A DNA stretch of 37,252 nucleotides from the NCBI GenBank assembly GCA_036897095.1, contig JAYMSP010001028.1:1-37252 (forward strand). Reading direction: 5' to 3'. Numbering within the stretch: the stretch's first letter is position 1; each line of letters starts with the position of its first letter. The notes under the pieces were generated by a model. It was not told where the DNA came from. It did no database searches and was given only the letters and a program-made list of their open reading frames with translations. The position numbers and the translations under genes are program-made. Origin of the DNA: Plantago elongata. Taxonomy: Eukaryota > Streptophyta > Magnoliopsida > Lamiales > Plantaginaceae. Below, one piece after another: positions 1-11,688 of this stretch.

Positions 1-712
1 GGTTATCCTGTTTGTTAAGACTTGTGTTGTCTGTTTTGTTGTCTTTGCGAGCTCTCTATAGTGAGATGTCACTTGGTAAAATGCACAGATCACAAAACAC
101 ACCACCTTCAACATGGACAATCTAACCAAGTAAACAAACATCGGTGTGCTAACATTGCGCAGAATAGTCGTGTACTATCTAAATTTCTCCTATTAAGTAG
201 TAATGCTCTGTGAATATGCACCTGCCCACCTTTATGCACCACTCACTCAAATGAAAACTCTTCAACCACCTAATCCGTCCAGGCATTTCGTGTAGTAATA
301 TAATTTAAGGTAGACTTATAGAGTTTCACTTTCTAGTTCAGAATTTGAATTACACAAAAAGTCAAAGTTGAAAGAAAAAGTACTGAATATTGTAACATTG
401 ATCAATTACAAGTTCAAATCTTACTTCCCATAGAGCAACAAAGAGACCATACATTGAATCAAGGATTTAAGACTCAATGGACTTGTCTACATTGCTGCTA
501 AACTGAAGTGCAATTCGTCAATCTGAGGTTCTTACTTCACAGTTCCAAACCATATTGAACAAACAAAACAGTTTGTGCAATTTATTTTATTAACAAGCAT
601 TGCATGTAATATACTATTATATAATCAATTAAGTTTTCTGGCAATTAGTGAAAACACAGACTCGAGAACAAAGAAAGAAATATCAGCACCGGAGTGATAG
701 AAAGTGAGATAC
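1..712 (-). other. Last visible intron of the Elongin-B-like gene; no exon found
   Basis: This stretch follows the donor site at 711-712 (minus strand) of the Elongin-B-like gene. I searched it on the minus strand for a terminal exon that would begin after an AG in phase 1 and continue past the LTLRK residues, and found none that convinces. It is AT-rich, has no other supported gene, and is best read as intron, with the final exon left of the window. Confidence 0.5.
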
Positions 713-3122
713 CTTTTCTCAAAGTCAGTGCAACAACAGCATCATTTTCAACCTGAAATGGAAATAATCAGAAATGTTAGTCTCAGCACAACAACAAACT
801 ACATTCAGATTCCATTCCACTTCTATTATTGTACATATAGAAATGAGACCTTTTGGTCCGCAAGAGATTTTGAATCATCTAAGACTTCCATATCTGGCAT
901 AAGTATAAGACGCTGGTCCACAACAGCATGATCAATGAGCTCATGCAACTTCTCCTTGAGCTGCAGAATCGTCTCACTTGGTAGACATTGCACAAAGTAG
1001 GTTGTCTTGTTTCTCTTTACACGAATATACATTGCCTGCAAGTTGATCATATGATTCACATTAACTTCAATTATTGGTTGCGGCAAACTGATCACATTAT
1101 GAAGGCTCTGTTTAGCAAAAACTAGTTGAAAAGGTAGCTGGTAGCTGGAAATCTAGCTGGTAACTTGTCAGGTATCTTTTTTTTCCAACAAGCTAACTTG
1201 ATTAGCTTTTCAAACCAGCTAGCTTGTTTAAAAAGCTATGTGTTCAGATATCGAGCTTTTTATCAAAAAAAACTCATGTAGCAGAAAAAGCTAACTGAAA
1301 CGCTAATGGTAAACATGGCCTAAATAAATCACTATGTGGAGTGCAAACCTAACACGCAGTCTTTATACAATGCAACTAAATCTTTCCTATATCATTTTGA
1401 AAGACAAATGCGCACATATTGCATTTATCTAGACCAGTAATTCAAACAATACAACTGTCTCGATTAAGAACAGCACAAACAAACTTTTGTTTCTCCCGTC
1501 TCTCTTTTTGAAAAACCTCTCCTCAGCAGTCGTCTAGCTTGCGCACGAGTGTCTTAAAGGACCGATTTCTCCTTATTTCCAGTCACCTCTGCCAAGGTTG
1601 AAATGAGGACTTTCTTACTTTTCTCCTACTTTGATCTTGTGGAACAACCCTGGCAAGACTTGTTCAAGTCCCTGCTTGTACTGTTCTAACTAGCAACACT
1701 AGTACCAGAGCGAAGCAGCACCAAACCACAGCCTGAAACCTCCATCATCTTGTTTTAATGTAACAGCTGTAGCAGGCAAAGCATAGCTTAAAATAGTGGT
1801 GCTATTTGAATACTCTGAACGAAAACTCAATTTGTTCTCACTTTCCCCAGCTTTCAGTTTTATAAACACGAATTGCATAGGCGAAATCAACATGGAAAGA
1901 CCTTTGACCTTGGACTTTTTTCAGTCCATAAGCCAGTATTTATATGGATGTATAAAAAGGATAAATCTCTCTTGCACTCACTTTTAAACTATTTCCAATC
2001 CATAAATTAACTCTCTTTTGTTAATGCCTTGTCGGCAATTATATATGTTGTATAATTTGGTAAGTACTAGTAGAACTAGTAAAAATGTTTGATAACATCA
2101 AATTGGACACTGGTAACATCAAAATAGAACACAACAAATCTCAAAAGGGTGAATATGAACGCATAATTTTTTTGATAATGATCACAATCCAGTGCCTTTT
2201 TGGCTACATCGCCCCATCCCTATACTCTATAACTTGCTAAATCTAAAAGCTACTGCCCAAGTATATTCATTTTAGTAGTTTACAAGAATTTTTATATGGC
2301 GCTACTGACAGACTCTACCGAGACAAAGATGGACTGTCAGCTACTTGATTTAATTTGATTTGTAGAAAGCAAGTAGTTAGATTATCAAATAGAACTAAAT
2401 AATAATTTGGGTTTATTTGGCGAACTAAGATCAAATTGGAGACATTATCCAAAGTTGCGGATAACTTTTTTCTTTTGTAACCCAGCAGTCCAGCTTGCCG
2501 ATTTTTCCATGCTACATTACGAACTCACCAGCAATTACCCACAAAGGTGCAAGTTGCTCCTTTTGTGATATTCGGCAAATAAAGCCTATTCCGCCTCACA
2601 TAACTACGTATATAATCCAATTCAAACATAAAAAAAGACAGGCATTATCTTTCCCCCCATCGTAAATTAATAAATCAGGCATATCATAACACCCCATTGC
2701 ACATAAAGTGCAACTTATAAGACTTGAGAACACAGACAAAGAGCATAGCATAGCATCACAGCTCAAGACGAATAGAGATCGAATCGGCTAACCTTCTCTA
2801 CCATCCCAATACGAATGCTCTACTTAAATGCAGTATACCTAACTCATACCAGTGGCTTAAGTTGTTCATTTCAGATAACAATTAAGTTAATGAGATTGTA
2901 ACAAGCTTATAAGTTATATCCACCAAATCATACACAAAGGCATACATTCGAATCTGAAAATCAACTCTCGTAACACCATTAGATTCCTGTCACAATTCTG
3001 AATACGAATAGAAGACGAATAATCACAAAATTCGTAAAATTGGGAAATCTAACTGTACGGAAGTGAAGAAAATTGCTTACGATTTGATCATCGGAAGTCT
3101 TTGTGCCAGATGGTTGCGACAT
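713..3122 (-). CDS. Ubiquitin-fold (Elongin-B-like) protein, 3' end off the window
   Basis: Three exons are visible on the minus strand: 3122-3081 (ATG at 3122, 14 codons beginning MSQPSGTK), 1035-850 (62 codons) and 752-713 (13 codons plus one base). All borders are GT/AG and the phases join. The protein has a ubiquitin-like beta-grasp pattern: MYIRVKRNKTTYF, then TILQLKEKL as the helix, then DQRLIL and the segment DSKSLADQKVENDAVVALTLRK. This matches the plant Elongin-B-like family (Arabidopsis At5g57860 type, from memory). In animals Elongin B is an adaptor of elongin/VHL and SOCS ubiquitin ligases; the plant role is not settled, so function is inference. About 103 residues are seen and a short C-terminal tail is missing. 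The 2-kb first intron holds a small transposon-like element. The gene is divergent from the calcineurin-B-like gene. Start choice: it gives the conserved frame and has a short plausible leader. Confidence 0.8.
1104..1320. mobile_element. Possible MITE with short imperfect terminal inverted repeats
   Basis: The left end reads GGCTCTGTTTAGCAAAA and the reverse complement of the right end reads GGCCATGTTTACCATTA, an imperfect inverted repeat of about 17 bases. The interior is full of AGCT-containing words (AGCTGG, AGCTAG) and poly-A/T runs. Such GGCC/TGTTT termini occur in PIF/Harbinger- and hAT-type MITEs. I cannot see a clean target duplication, so the superfamily and exact borders are unsure. 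It lies inside intron 1 of the Elongin-B-like gene. Confidence 0.4.
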
Positions 3123-4690
3123 TTTCAAGGGTTTTGATTTCGTCCTCTTTAGTTTGTAACTTTGTATGTTGAGTGAGCCAAATGGTGGAAAATTGATATT
3201 CTTCGGTGATGTGAGTAAAGTGATAGAACTTGTAAATTTACTTATATTTACTATAAAATTGACAAAGCAGTACTCACGTGCAAACTTTCAACTTATTAAT
3301 ATTGTTAAAAAGTTATTAGAATAATAATAATTCACATTATAATAGATTATCTATTATAATAAAAATTTTAATAAGATTAAATCATATAAAATGTTGTGAG
3401 GATAAATATAGTTATAATGAGGGATAAAATAAAAAAAAATAAAAGTTAGTCCGCTAACTACAGAACCTCTTTCCTTTTATATTATAGTAATAGATAGATT
3501 TATACTTTATTTGGATAAAACTTTTCCAAAATACAAAAATCAGATGAACGTTGCATATTTCAACTTCAAATATCGTGTATATAATAAATCGGCTTTATAT
3601 AGTATTTTAAAACATATGATATTTATACTTAAACATGCAAGGTATATAATAAATATGTAATCCCTCTGTTCTTTTAATAACTTCATCACCTTTTTTTTTT
3701 TTGAATTATATTAGAAATTTCCTAACTCCATAAATGAAAACTTTTTACTCTAGTATATAATTCTTTATTATTTCTTTTTTCTACTTTATCATCATTTTAT
3801 TCGATCTCTTACTTTAAACTCAACTTACAACTTCATCAATATAATTTCTATTACAAAATATTTATTTATTCAACTCATCTTCATTGAAGAAAGTAACAAG
3901 TTATAAACTTTTTATTAAATCGAAGAGTGTAATGTTTAATCTAATCTTTTTGAGATGGTTTCTTACATAGGTTACTCTAAATCGAAATATCCTCATATGT
4001 GTAGAACTAATTTGGTTAGGTTGCATTGTCGGAGTTCGAACTCTGCATCTCCTACATACAATTCCAACTCTTTACAACCGACCACTCTATAAGCATCTAA
4101 ATTCATAACATGCATAATTTTATTGATAATATACGTCGTCCCTAAATGAATTATTTAAAAATCGTCTTATAAGTAACATTAGAATAATGCATATGAGTTA
4201 TTCATCTTGTTAGTTAATCGTTTGAATTTTGCATTCCTGAAAAAAGATATATAGAACGTTTGATTTAGAATTTAAATTTGAATTTGTCTACATAAAAATT
4301 TCATTCTAAATTGACAAGATCGGGCCTCAAACAAGAATCAAGAACCAACTTAAATATTTCTTTTGCCCTTTTCATTTCACCTTGAATACAATATTAATTG
4401 ATGAGCACATTGTACGTAAAAATATCAGGGGGAGAGACATTTCTCTGCTTCATTAGCTCCACACATGATCCGCCTCTTTAAGCTTTCCGTTCTTGTAAAA
4501 AGCATATGTCAATGTGTTAAAACGTAATAATATCTGAAGAGATATGATGGATGACCATCATGTCATTCTCATATATCAAGTCATTGGCCTCTTTCCATTT
4601 ACCCGAATAACATAATGCTCGAATCACTGTTGTTGTTGTAGTACTTGTAGAGAAAGAAGAAATGGGTATGAAAAGAGGTGGTGAAGAAAC

Positions 4691-4715
4691 GAGTCGAGTC
4701 GAGTCGAGTCGAGTC
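4691..4715 (+). repeat. Microsatellite (GAGTC)5
   Basis: Five perfect tandem copies of GAGTC, about 195 bases upstream of the calcineurin-B-like start codon, in the likely promoter. Confidence 0.95.
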
Positions 4716-4833
4716 GGGTGGGTTATTTACATAAAGGCCCCTGTAATAGCTACATTTTGAGTAGAAGAAAAGTATGGAAATAAATAAGTAAACGGAGTAT
4801 TCGAGGCACGCAGATCAAGTTTCTGAACCAAAA

Positions 4834-4853
4834 AATTCAATTCAATTCAATTC
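4834..4853 (+). repeat. Microsatellite (AATTC)4 in the probable 5' UTR
   Basis: Four perfect copies of AATTC, 55 bases upstream of the calcineurin-B-like start. A pyrimidine-rich stretch (TCTTCTTCTTG, CCTCTCTCT) follows, typical of a plant 5' leader. Confidence 0.9.
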
Positions 4854-4908
4854 ATCTTCTTCTTGTTCGTTTCCTCTCTCTGAGCAAACAGCAAAGAAAG
4901 GGAGAAAG

Positions 4909-7509
4909 ATGGGGAACAGCTCGTCGATGCTGACTCAATACGACATAGAAGATGTTCAAGAGCACTGTCATCACACATGTACGTCATTCTCCTCTCTCTT
5001 GAGCAAATCAAGCATTTTCTCAAATTCAGTCATTCCCTAAATCAAATTGCTGCTTCCTATAAATCATACTTGAAAACAATACATTTTATCTCCGGTGATG
5101 AGTTCATATAAATTGGTGTTCAGTTTCGCAGCAGGAGATTGTGTCCTTGTACCAGAGGTTCTGTCAGCTGGATCGCAATTCCTGCGGCTTTATTTCCGCT
5201 GATGAGTTCATGACTGTTCCTGAATTTGCCGTCAATCCACTCTCTCAGGTTTTACCTTCACCTATATATTCGACTCCACTCGACTCGTATTTTTCGGAGT
5301 TGTACATTTTGTAGTAGTACTATTTTTCTTTCTTTTTAACGATATTAAGGTTGAGCAGCTGAACAAGGATAGGATCATAGGATTTGGGGTTTTTCTGGTA
5401 TCAATGTTGTAATTGTTCTATGTTAGATGTACATGAGTTGATTCGTTTATCGATATAGCTTCATAGTTAGGATTTAGGAACTTGCATTATTCTAGATACA
5501 TACTAGTATAATTTAATCTAGCATTCACCCTAGCTAGTGTTCATGATCAGAATGGGACACTTTGATTTGACCAATTATTCATATGGATTTGGTTGCTCAA
5601 TTTTGGTGCTTGTGATTCGAATTTCACGCATACCTTGTAAGTTGTAATGTGCTTCTTTATCATATCGATCAAACACTTTCGTTCAACCAATTTTTATCAC
5701 AATTAATCAATTTGCCATATATTATGGTGGGAATTGGAAATTGTAAGATGTAAACTGCTACACCATCTCATCAATAATCATCATTCTGCAATCTGCATTA
5801 GTATTTACTATAAGTACAACATTATGTTTACTGTATGGCCATATCTTATCTACTCACTGTATGCATGATGGGATTAGTATTAGTTAGTTGCTCAGGTTGG
5901 ATTATTACTGCTTTCTTTTTGTGTTTCCAGAGATTGCTCAGGATGGTGGACGGCTTAAATTTTACGGAATTTGTGGCATTCCTATCTGCTTTCAGTTCTC
6001 GAGCTACCTTCCAGCAAAAAGTTGAATGTAAGGCTTGAGGGAAATGAAAAGAAAAACAATATTCACATAACTTCAATTTGTTATGTACAGGGTTTATGCC
6101 TTAGCATATTGTCTCCTTTGTGCAGTTATATTTAAGGTTTATGATTTTGATGGTAATGGAAGAGTCACATTCAATGAAATGCTGGACATAATGCGTGATT
6201 TGACTGGTCAATTTATATCTGAACAGCAACGGCAGGTTAGCCATCTTGCTTTCATCCCCTTGAGTCTCGTTATACTTCATATTCAACATGGTCATTGTTA
6301 AGTTGTCGTGTATTCATTCTTTAATTAACAGAAAGTTCTCACCCAAGTGCTGGAGGAAGCAGGCTACACGAAGGATTCTCTTCTGGTACAAGCTGACTTT
6401 ATGAAGGTAATTTCTATTGTTGCATGTCGAAGCATCTTGTATTGAAATTAGTAGAAGAGAAGTAGTTCTGGACTTCATATCCTGTAATTTACTGTTTCAT
6501 ACTCTCTTTTACTAGTATGTGTAGGAAGTCTGATTTGACCTATCCAATCTTAAGAATTCTCTTTAAAGACTCATTGTGCTGGATCAAATTAGTACCATAT
6601 ACATACTCCAATATTTTAATTTTGAAGTAACTTATTTACTATAAATTTATAAGAAATTAAGTATTTCAATAGAAAGTCAAACATGGAAGAGCATTTGGAT
6701 GTAAGTGTAATTTATAAATCATTAGGATCTATATGAAAACATGTCATCTATAAAGGTAGTTGGATGTAAAAATCTCATAGTTTGTATTACTTGCTGGATA
6801 GTTCCATGTAGAACCTGAGAGCCTGAGACTGCAACGACAGTACTTACTTGGTTATTGGACCTTTTACATCACAATTCCTGCAAGTACCTTCTGTAGTGAA
6901 TCTGTTGATATAGTTTAATCATATATAGAAAGAAACTAGTAACCGCTAGACAAAATCTTCAACCAGAAATCCTGAATCATATACGCCTCTGTGTTCTTTG
7001 ATTGCACTTGGGTTACACTCATATTTGGAAACATCAGTGTGTTTTTTGCAAAGTTCATAATTGACTAACTAAAAACTCAGCCAATTGATTAGATTATACA
7101 GACGGTGTATTAAGGAACACTTCACAGTGACATCACTTTGATTATCAATGGATCCTTAGACAGTTAAACATTATGGTGATTGTAGCGTGTAATTTCAAAT
7201 TTACACTTATTTTGGTACTTCTGTAACTACAGAAGTTTATCCTTGTACTGTTTGACTTTCCTGATCAAGATTTTGTAAATATTGTATTTTCTTCACCAGA
7301 TAGTATTTTGATACAACTGCTACACAAATGGCGCATCAACTTTTTCAATCATAATTTTCTTTGCCATGATATGTGATGTTGATACTTGAAGTTCCTGTAT
7401 ACTGTTTCTCCTTTCATGTACCAGCTCTAACAGTTATAACTTTTGTTTCTTCCAACAGATTCTTGGAAGTTCTGGATTGAAGATGGAAGTAGAAGTTCCA
7501 GTTGATTAA
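4909..7509 (+). CDS. Calcineurin B-like EF-hand protein
   Basis: Six exons: 4909-4978, 5124-5248, 5931-6027, 6126-6235, 6332-6406 and 7459-7509 (stop TAA). All have GT/AG borders and consistent phases, giving 175 residues. The N-terminus MGNSSS is a strong N-myristoylation signal, so the protein probably docks on membranes. EF-hand loop 1 is at residues 40-51 (D40, N42, C44, G45, I47, E51): nearly canonical, with Cys where Asp/Ser is usual. The second hand (around MVDGLNFTEF) is shortened and degenerate. The third (104-115: D104, D106, N108, R110, T112, E115) fits the loop well, with main-chain ligation at R110. The fourth (around VQADFMK) is degenerate. Length and pattern fit Arabidopsis At3g18430, a calcineurin-B-like protein distinct from the CBL calcium sensors. 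Partner and target are unknown; plants lack a canonical calcineurin A. The start is chosen for the glycine at position 2 and the good AAAGATGG context. It is convergent with the DPH7-type gene. Confidence 0.92.
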
Positions 7510-7874
7510 TAGCAAGGCCATTCCTTTTCTTCATTTCTTTTTAGTTTTTTTTTTCTTCCTGCGCTACGCTGCTGTATATTGTATTAAAGGTCCTTCTAGT
7601 CCCTATAACCAACCATGTTTCTATACTCGTTGTTCGTAATGATACCTGTATTGTTTATCTGCAGTTTCATGTAATAAGAATCCATTTAGCTTTTCTTCCT
7701 GCCAAGTATTATTGTTCTAAGTATCATAGTTCAGTGTTCTCTCTGAAATCAGAATCAAACAGGAGGAATTACATTTGTGTTGTGTTGGTCTTTCAAACTA
7801 AAATGCAAATTATACTATTGCAGATATTGAGAAGCACTGCACTTGTGACATTACTCAAAACAAAGCTTAGCAAG
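7510..7874. other. Convergent 3' spacer of the EF-hand and DPH7-type genes
   Basis: These 365 bases lie between two stop codons that face each other and hold both 3' UTRs. An AATAAG at about 7674 could serve the plus-strand gene as a poly(A) signal. The spacer is short enough for the two transcripts to overlap, but the sequence alone does not show it. Confidence 0.5.
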
Positions 7875-9546
7875 TTATACAAATAAATCATATTTTGGTT
7901 TCCATACACAGAGGAGGCGATCATAAAATGAGCAGGTTGCAATTGCTGCGCTCTTCCTTCTACCCTCAACCAAATCTCCCCTTTGCCAGTCTGCTCCATA
8001 TGCAAGTGAACCATGTCTCTCGTACGTCTCGACTACCTGGGCTCCATTCCCGTCAAATTCAACAATAGAAAATCCATTGTGCATACAAGCTGTTAAAACT
8101 ATGCCTGGTATAACCGGATGATGCTTAATTCTCCAGACACCCCCACCTAAACCTACTGTAATCTCATTTACGGGCCTTGAGGTTGATCTTACATCCCATA
8201 TCCTCAGTTGTTCATCATAGCTACCCGTCAAAAGAGTATTCGGGTCACTTGGGCTTTTTGCAATAGAACAAACTCCCATTGTGTGAACTTTGGTATTCTT
8301 GAAGACCAGATTAGAAGGATTTTCTCGCAAATCCCAGCAACAGAGCTTGCAGTCATCCGACCCTGTATACACTAGCATTGGCTGCTGGATGTCAAATGAA
8401 GCATACCACAGCTCAAATTCATGAGCTTTCCATTCCTGTACTATAGATAGCTGGGATTCACTATGTGAGATTATGGAAACTGATCCATCAGAAAGCCCAA
8501 CTGCCATGGATGTAGCAGACGGGTTCCAATCAACCGAGAGGCACATAGAAGAGCTGATGGATTCGCTACACACCTCAGTCAGGTAGTTCCCTGCATTGAG
8601 CAAGAGATCTCATCATATACAATTCTCAGTTCCACCTTAAAGCAGTCAGCATAATATGTTTTGTAAGGATAAATGAAAGGAGACCTAGAAGGACATGGAT
8701 ACAACAGTTCCTATTATATTTATCACCACACAAATGACCTTCTAATTTTAGATAGATAGTCAATTAGGCATGTAGGAAGATAAAGTGTTTGAGTACATTT
8801 AGTCTTATAGAAGGCAGCACAGACATGAAAACATAAAAACCGCAGAAATAGAGTAAATTAGTTAACATGTACCAATCAAATTATAACATGAAAACATAAA
8901 AACCGCATAAAAACATAAAAGTCAGCTACTTTCTGCAATCTCTGTATTGTGTGCGTCTGTGCCTCATTTGGTTGTAACTTACATGATTTTGTTGTACGTA
9001 AATTTAAAAGCTTTAAGCATTATAACATAAAAAGGTAATCAAAGAAGGCAATATTTACATGGTTTAGCCATTTAGTGAAATCATATCAATGTTCTTAATC
9101 TTGAAAAAACAAGTGACAATAGACACCATCACACCAATGAATGCAAAATAACAAGAACAATTAAGACTTAAGACAGTACACAAAAGAAACTTAAACTAGG
9201 ACATACCTTGAGCTTCCAAACCATCTGAAACAGAACCTTGCAAGCTGTGAACTCTTACATAACCATCCGCATCAGCTTGAGCAAGCAACGGATGGGTAAG
9301 AGAGCCCTGCGCTGAAACCGGACTCCATTTAATATCAAATATGCCGGCCGTGTCAACTTTATGCACCAACTCAAGCCTGCCAGCATCAGCGTCAACATGA
9401 AAGAGCGCTATGCTGCCTGATCGACTCGGCTTATCACCCTCCTGAAGCACGTAAGTGGATGCTGCAAGCACATTATGAAAGGAGTCGTTGGGGCAAAACT
9501 CCACAGCGTCAGCATTTCCGTCTAAGACATGATGACCAACGTCCAT
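7875..9546 (-). CDS. DPH7: Diphthine methyl ester hydrolase, WD40 protein (DPH7/WDR85 type)
   Basis: Two exons on the minus strand, 9546-9207 and 8590-7875, are joined in phase 1 (intron 8591-9206) and give 351 residues, close to plant DPH7 proteins (Arabidopsis At5g63010 type). DPH7 hydrolyses the methyl ester of methylated diphthine on the elongation factor eEF2, the step before the final amidation to diphthamide, in the cytosol. Visible evidence is a run of WD40-like blades: IFDIKWSPV, LSVDWNPSATSMAVGLSDG, VYTGSDDCKLCCWDLRE, LLTGSYDEQLRIWDVRS, the family-typical GLGGGVWRIKHHP, and ATCSFYDRLLCVWKP near the C-terminus. The ATG at 9546 is preceded by an in-frame TAA, so no longer start is possible in this exon. 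An AG just upstream (9555-9557) could be the acceptor of a 5' UTR intron. Confidence 0.9.
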
Positions 9547-9554
9547 TTAAGTAC

Positions 9555-10679
9555 CTGTAATTGAAGGTTGAATAGGCATACGTATGTTAGACAGGTAGGA
9601 TAATGCAAGCTGAAGTATTCTTGAGAACACTTTCAATCAGGCATTTCATCAAACACTTGGTAGGCTAAAGGAAGAGAAGAAGAAAGAATACAATGACAGT
9701 GAGATGATATCTTCCGTTGCAACTTATACCCGATAAGTAGCGATATCAGTGAGATGAGAGGAGATACTGTTAATAGAATCACCCCTCGAAAAGAGTCCGA
9801 CCGTACTAAACTGAATAAGTCTCATAAACGGATATGATTGTGATAGAACGCGTATCTGATCAATTCGTTGGTCGGTCAGGGGGTGGCCCGACCCCCTAAT
9901 ATCTAGCCGTTAGAATCGGCCCAGCAGTGACACTTTATGTTTTTAAATGTCTGACATTATAAAATACTTAGATTATATCATTAAAAACATTTCTCTCATT
10001 ACTGGAGCCATTAATTTTACCCCACGTGTAATGATTTTGTTCAATCAACTCATAATAACAGCGTTTCAAAATTAAAAGCATTGCTAATGATTCCTTCTCA
10101 AAAGTGGAGCTTCAAAATTGTGACAATGATATTTGTGGACCATAATGATACTATACTCCCTGGTAAAAATCCCTTGTATTATTATCAAGTCTTATTAAAC
10201 TGCGGATAAATTTTTTATAAATTATCTAATTTGAAATTTTAAAGGAGATGATATTTTTAAATGTAAATATAAATATATATATGAATTTACATTTTACATC
10301 AATTTTTAGTGTCTAATGGATAATTTTTCAGGCAACCACACAAAATCCACCCTCTATGTTCACCTCATGTAACAAAACACAATCAGTAGTAGATCCTATC
10401 TTGTGGCAACATACACAAGTAAAGTTTTGTTTTACTAAAATAAAAAGTTCTTGATCTTGATTTTGGCAACATGAATTAGGGTTCTTGGAATTACATTCAA
10501 GAAACACAAAATTCAATTTTCCAATTTAATATTAAAAACCCAATTCCTCGTGCCAAAATCTCCTGGTAAAGATCTGACATTTACTCCCTTTCTGAATTTA
10601 TTGTGGGGTATTAAAAATGATATCTAAGTGCAGTTTCCTTTTGTAAAAAAGAAGACAAAATCAAGAAAGAAACCGTTGA
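9555..10679. promoter_or_regulatory. Divergent spacer between DPH7-type and GTD-binding genes
   Basis: This contains the 5' leader and promoter of the minus-strand WD40 gene and the promoter of the plus-strand gene. It includes a short GC-rich island near 9870-9895 (GGTCAGGGGGTGGCCCGACCCCC, split here as GGTCAGGGGG and TGGCCCGACCCCC) with a small inverted element. No gene is supported. Confidence 0.45.
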
Positions 10680-11688
10680 AAAGAAGTGAAACTTCATCCT
10701 TCTTCTTCCCGCATCTTTCACTTTCACTTGTTTGTGGGATTCTTCTATTTCAGCATTTCATTCACAATCCCACCTAAGAATTTGCTTAAAGTCGGTTTCT
10801 TTTTTGCCTTTCACTTTCAAAATATTATTTTCCTGTTTTCATTGGCTATTTCAGGTTTGGGTTTTTGATCTTTGTGTTGCCAATCTTGGGAAGGAAAGTT
10901 ATTTAAGCTGCAAAGTTTGGAATCATTCAGATCTTTACTGCACAATATTAGGTAATGACAATTTCTTTATGCCTGTGTTTGTTTTCTTGTGTTTGTGAAT
11001 ATTCTCTGTTTCTTGTACATAACATTTGATTTTTGTGTTTTACCACTATTTGAAGCTTCCTATTGTCACATGGATAAGTACTTTAGCCCCTACTTATGAC
11101 TATCTTGTTGGTGGAGGGTAGGTGTATGTTTTATGCAGCCTTTCATTTGCAAAGTGATTGTTTTAGTTTGTCAAAACAAGGAAATAGAGAGAATTATCTT
11201 TGATGTTTTATCAATTTTATTAGTGTGAATTAGTTCTAAAGATCATTATCTGGCCATGGTTATTCATACTTATCCATACCTGCAGAAGTTGCTTTTATAA
11301 CTGTTAGCATGTTTATATGTCACTGCAAATTGCCAAATTGTCACCATTTAGGAATAAATTGATCTAGAGATCTCAATCAGATGTGAGTGTGTCAGTATGC
11401 TTCATACCTCAACTCAGGTAAATCCATGTAACTTTAAAACCAGCGATTATAGAAGGTATAATTTATGCATATAGGGACGTATCTGTTAGTATATTTTAGC
11501 GGGTGGTAGACGTAAAATTGTGTGCGGTAGTTGTAAATTCGTAATCTTGTCTAGAAAAAAACAAGGAGATTTGTAAGCCTAGAATTATCTTCTACTTTCT
11601 CCTAAAGGAAGTTACTTTCAAATTTGGGATTGCGATTCCTTTTCAATATCAGGCATCGCATTTCTTGTATTTGAATAAAATATGTGTG
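10680..11688 (+). other. 5' UTR with intron of the GTD-binding gene
   Basis: The leader appears to run from about 10680 to 10951, ending AATATTAG before a GT donor (GTAATG) at 10952. It resumes after the acceptor ATATCAG at 11652, 36 bases before the ATG. The 700-base intron is T-rich, as expected for a plant intron. The start of transcription is inferred from the pyrimidine-rich stretch near 10690-10740. Confidence 0.55.

Larger units (their letters stand above)
3123..4908. promoter_or_regulatory. Divergent intergenic region between two start codons
   Basis: About 1.8 kb separates the Elongin-B-like start (minus) from the calcineurin-B-like start (plus), so both promoters and 5' leaders must lie here. 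It is very AT-rich from 3240 to 4330. Two pentamer microsatellites sit near the right end. A Stowaway-like beginning at about 3660 has no matching right end. No open frame or RNA gene is supported. Confidence 0.5.

Noticed and set aside
3658-3945. Stowaway-like MITE starting TAATCCCTCTGTTC
   Set aside because: The start resembles the family, but no inverted right terminus or TA border is visible; at most a degraded fragment.
4010-4070. tRNA-like GGAGTTCGAACTC motif near a GGTTAGGTTGC stretch
   Set aside because: Only a palindromic B-box-like word is present; no A-box at the right distance, tail or target duplication could be seen.
8604-9200. Additional exon in the DPH7-type intron
   Set aside because: The two exons join in phase and give a protein of normal length; the intron is AT-rich with no further WD40 signal.
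11665-11688. N-terminal extension of the GTD-binding protein before ATG 11689
   Set aside because: The extension would start at TTG; the ATG at 11689 follows the 5' UTR acceptor and is the first proper start.
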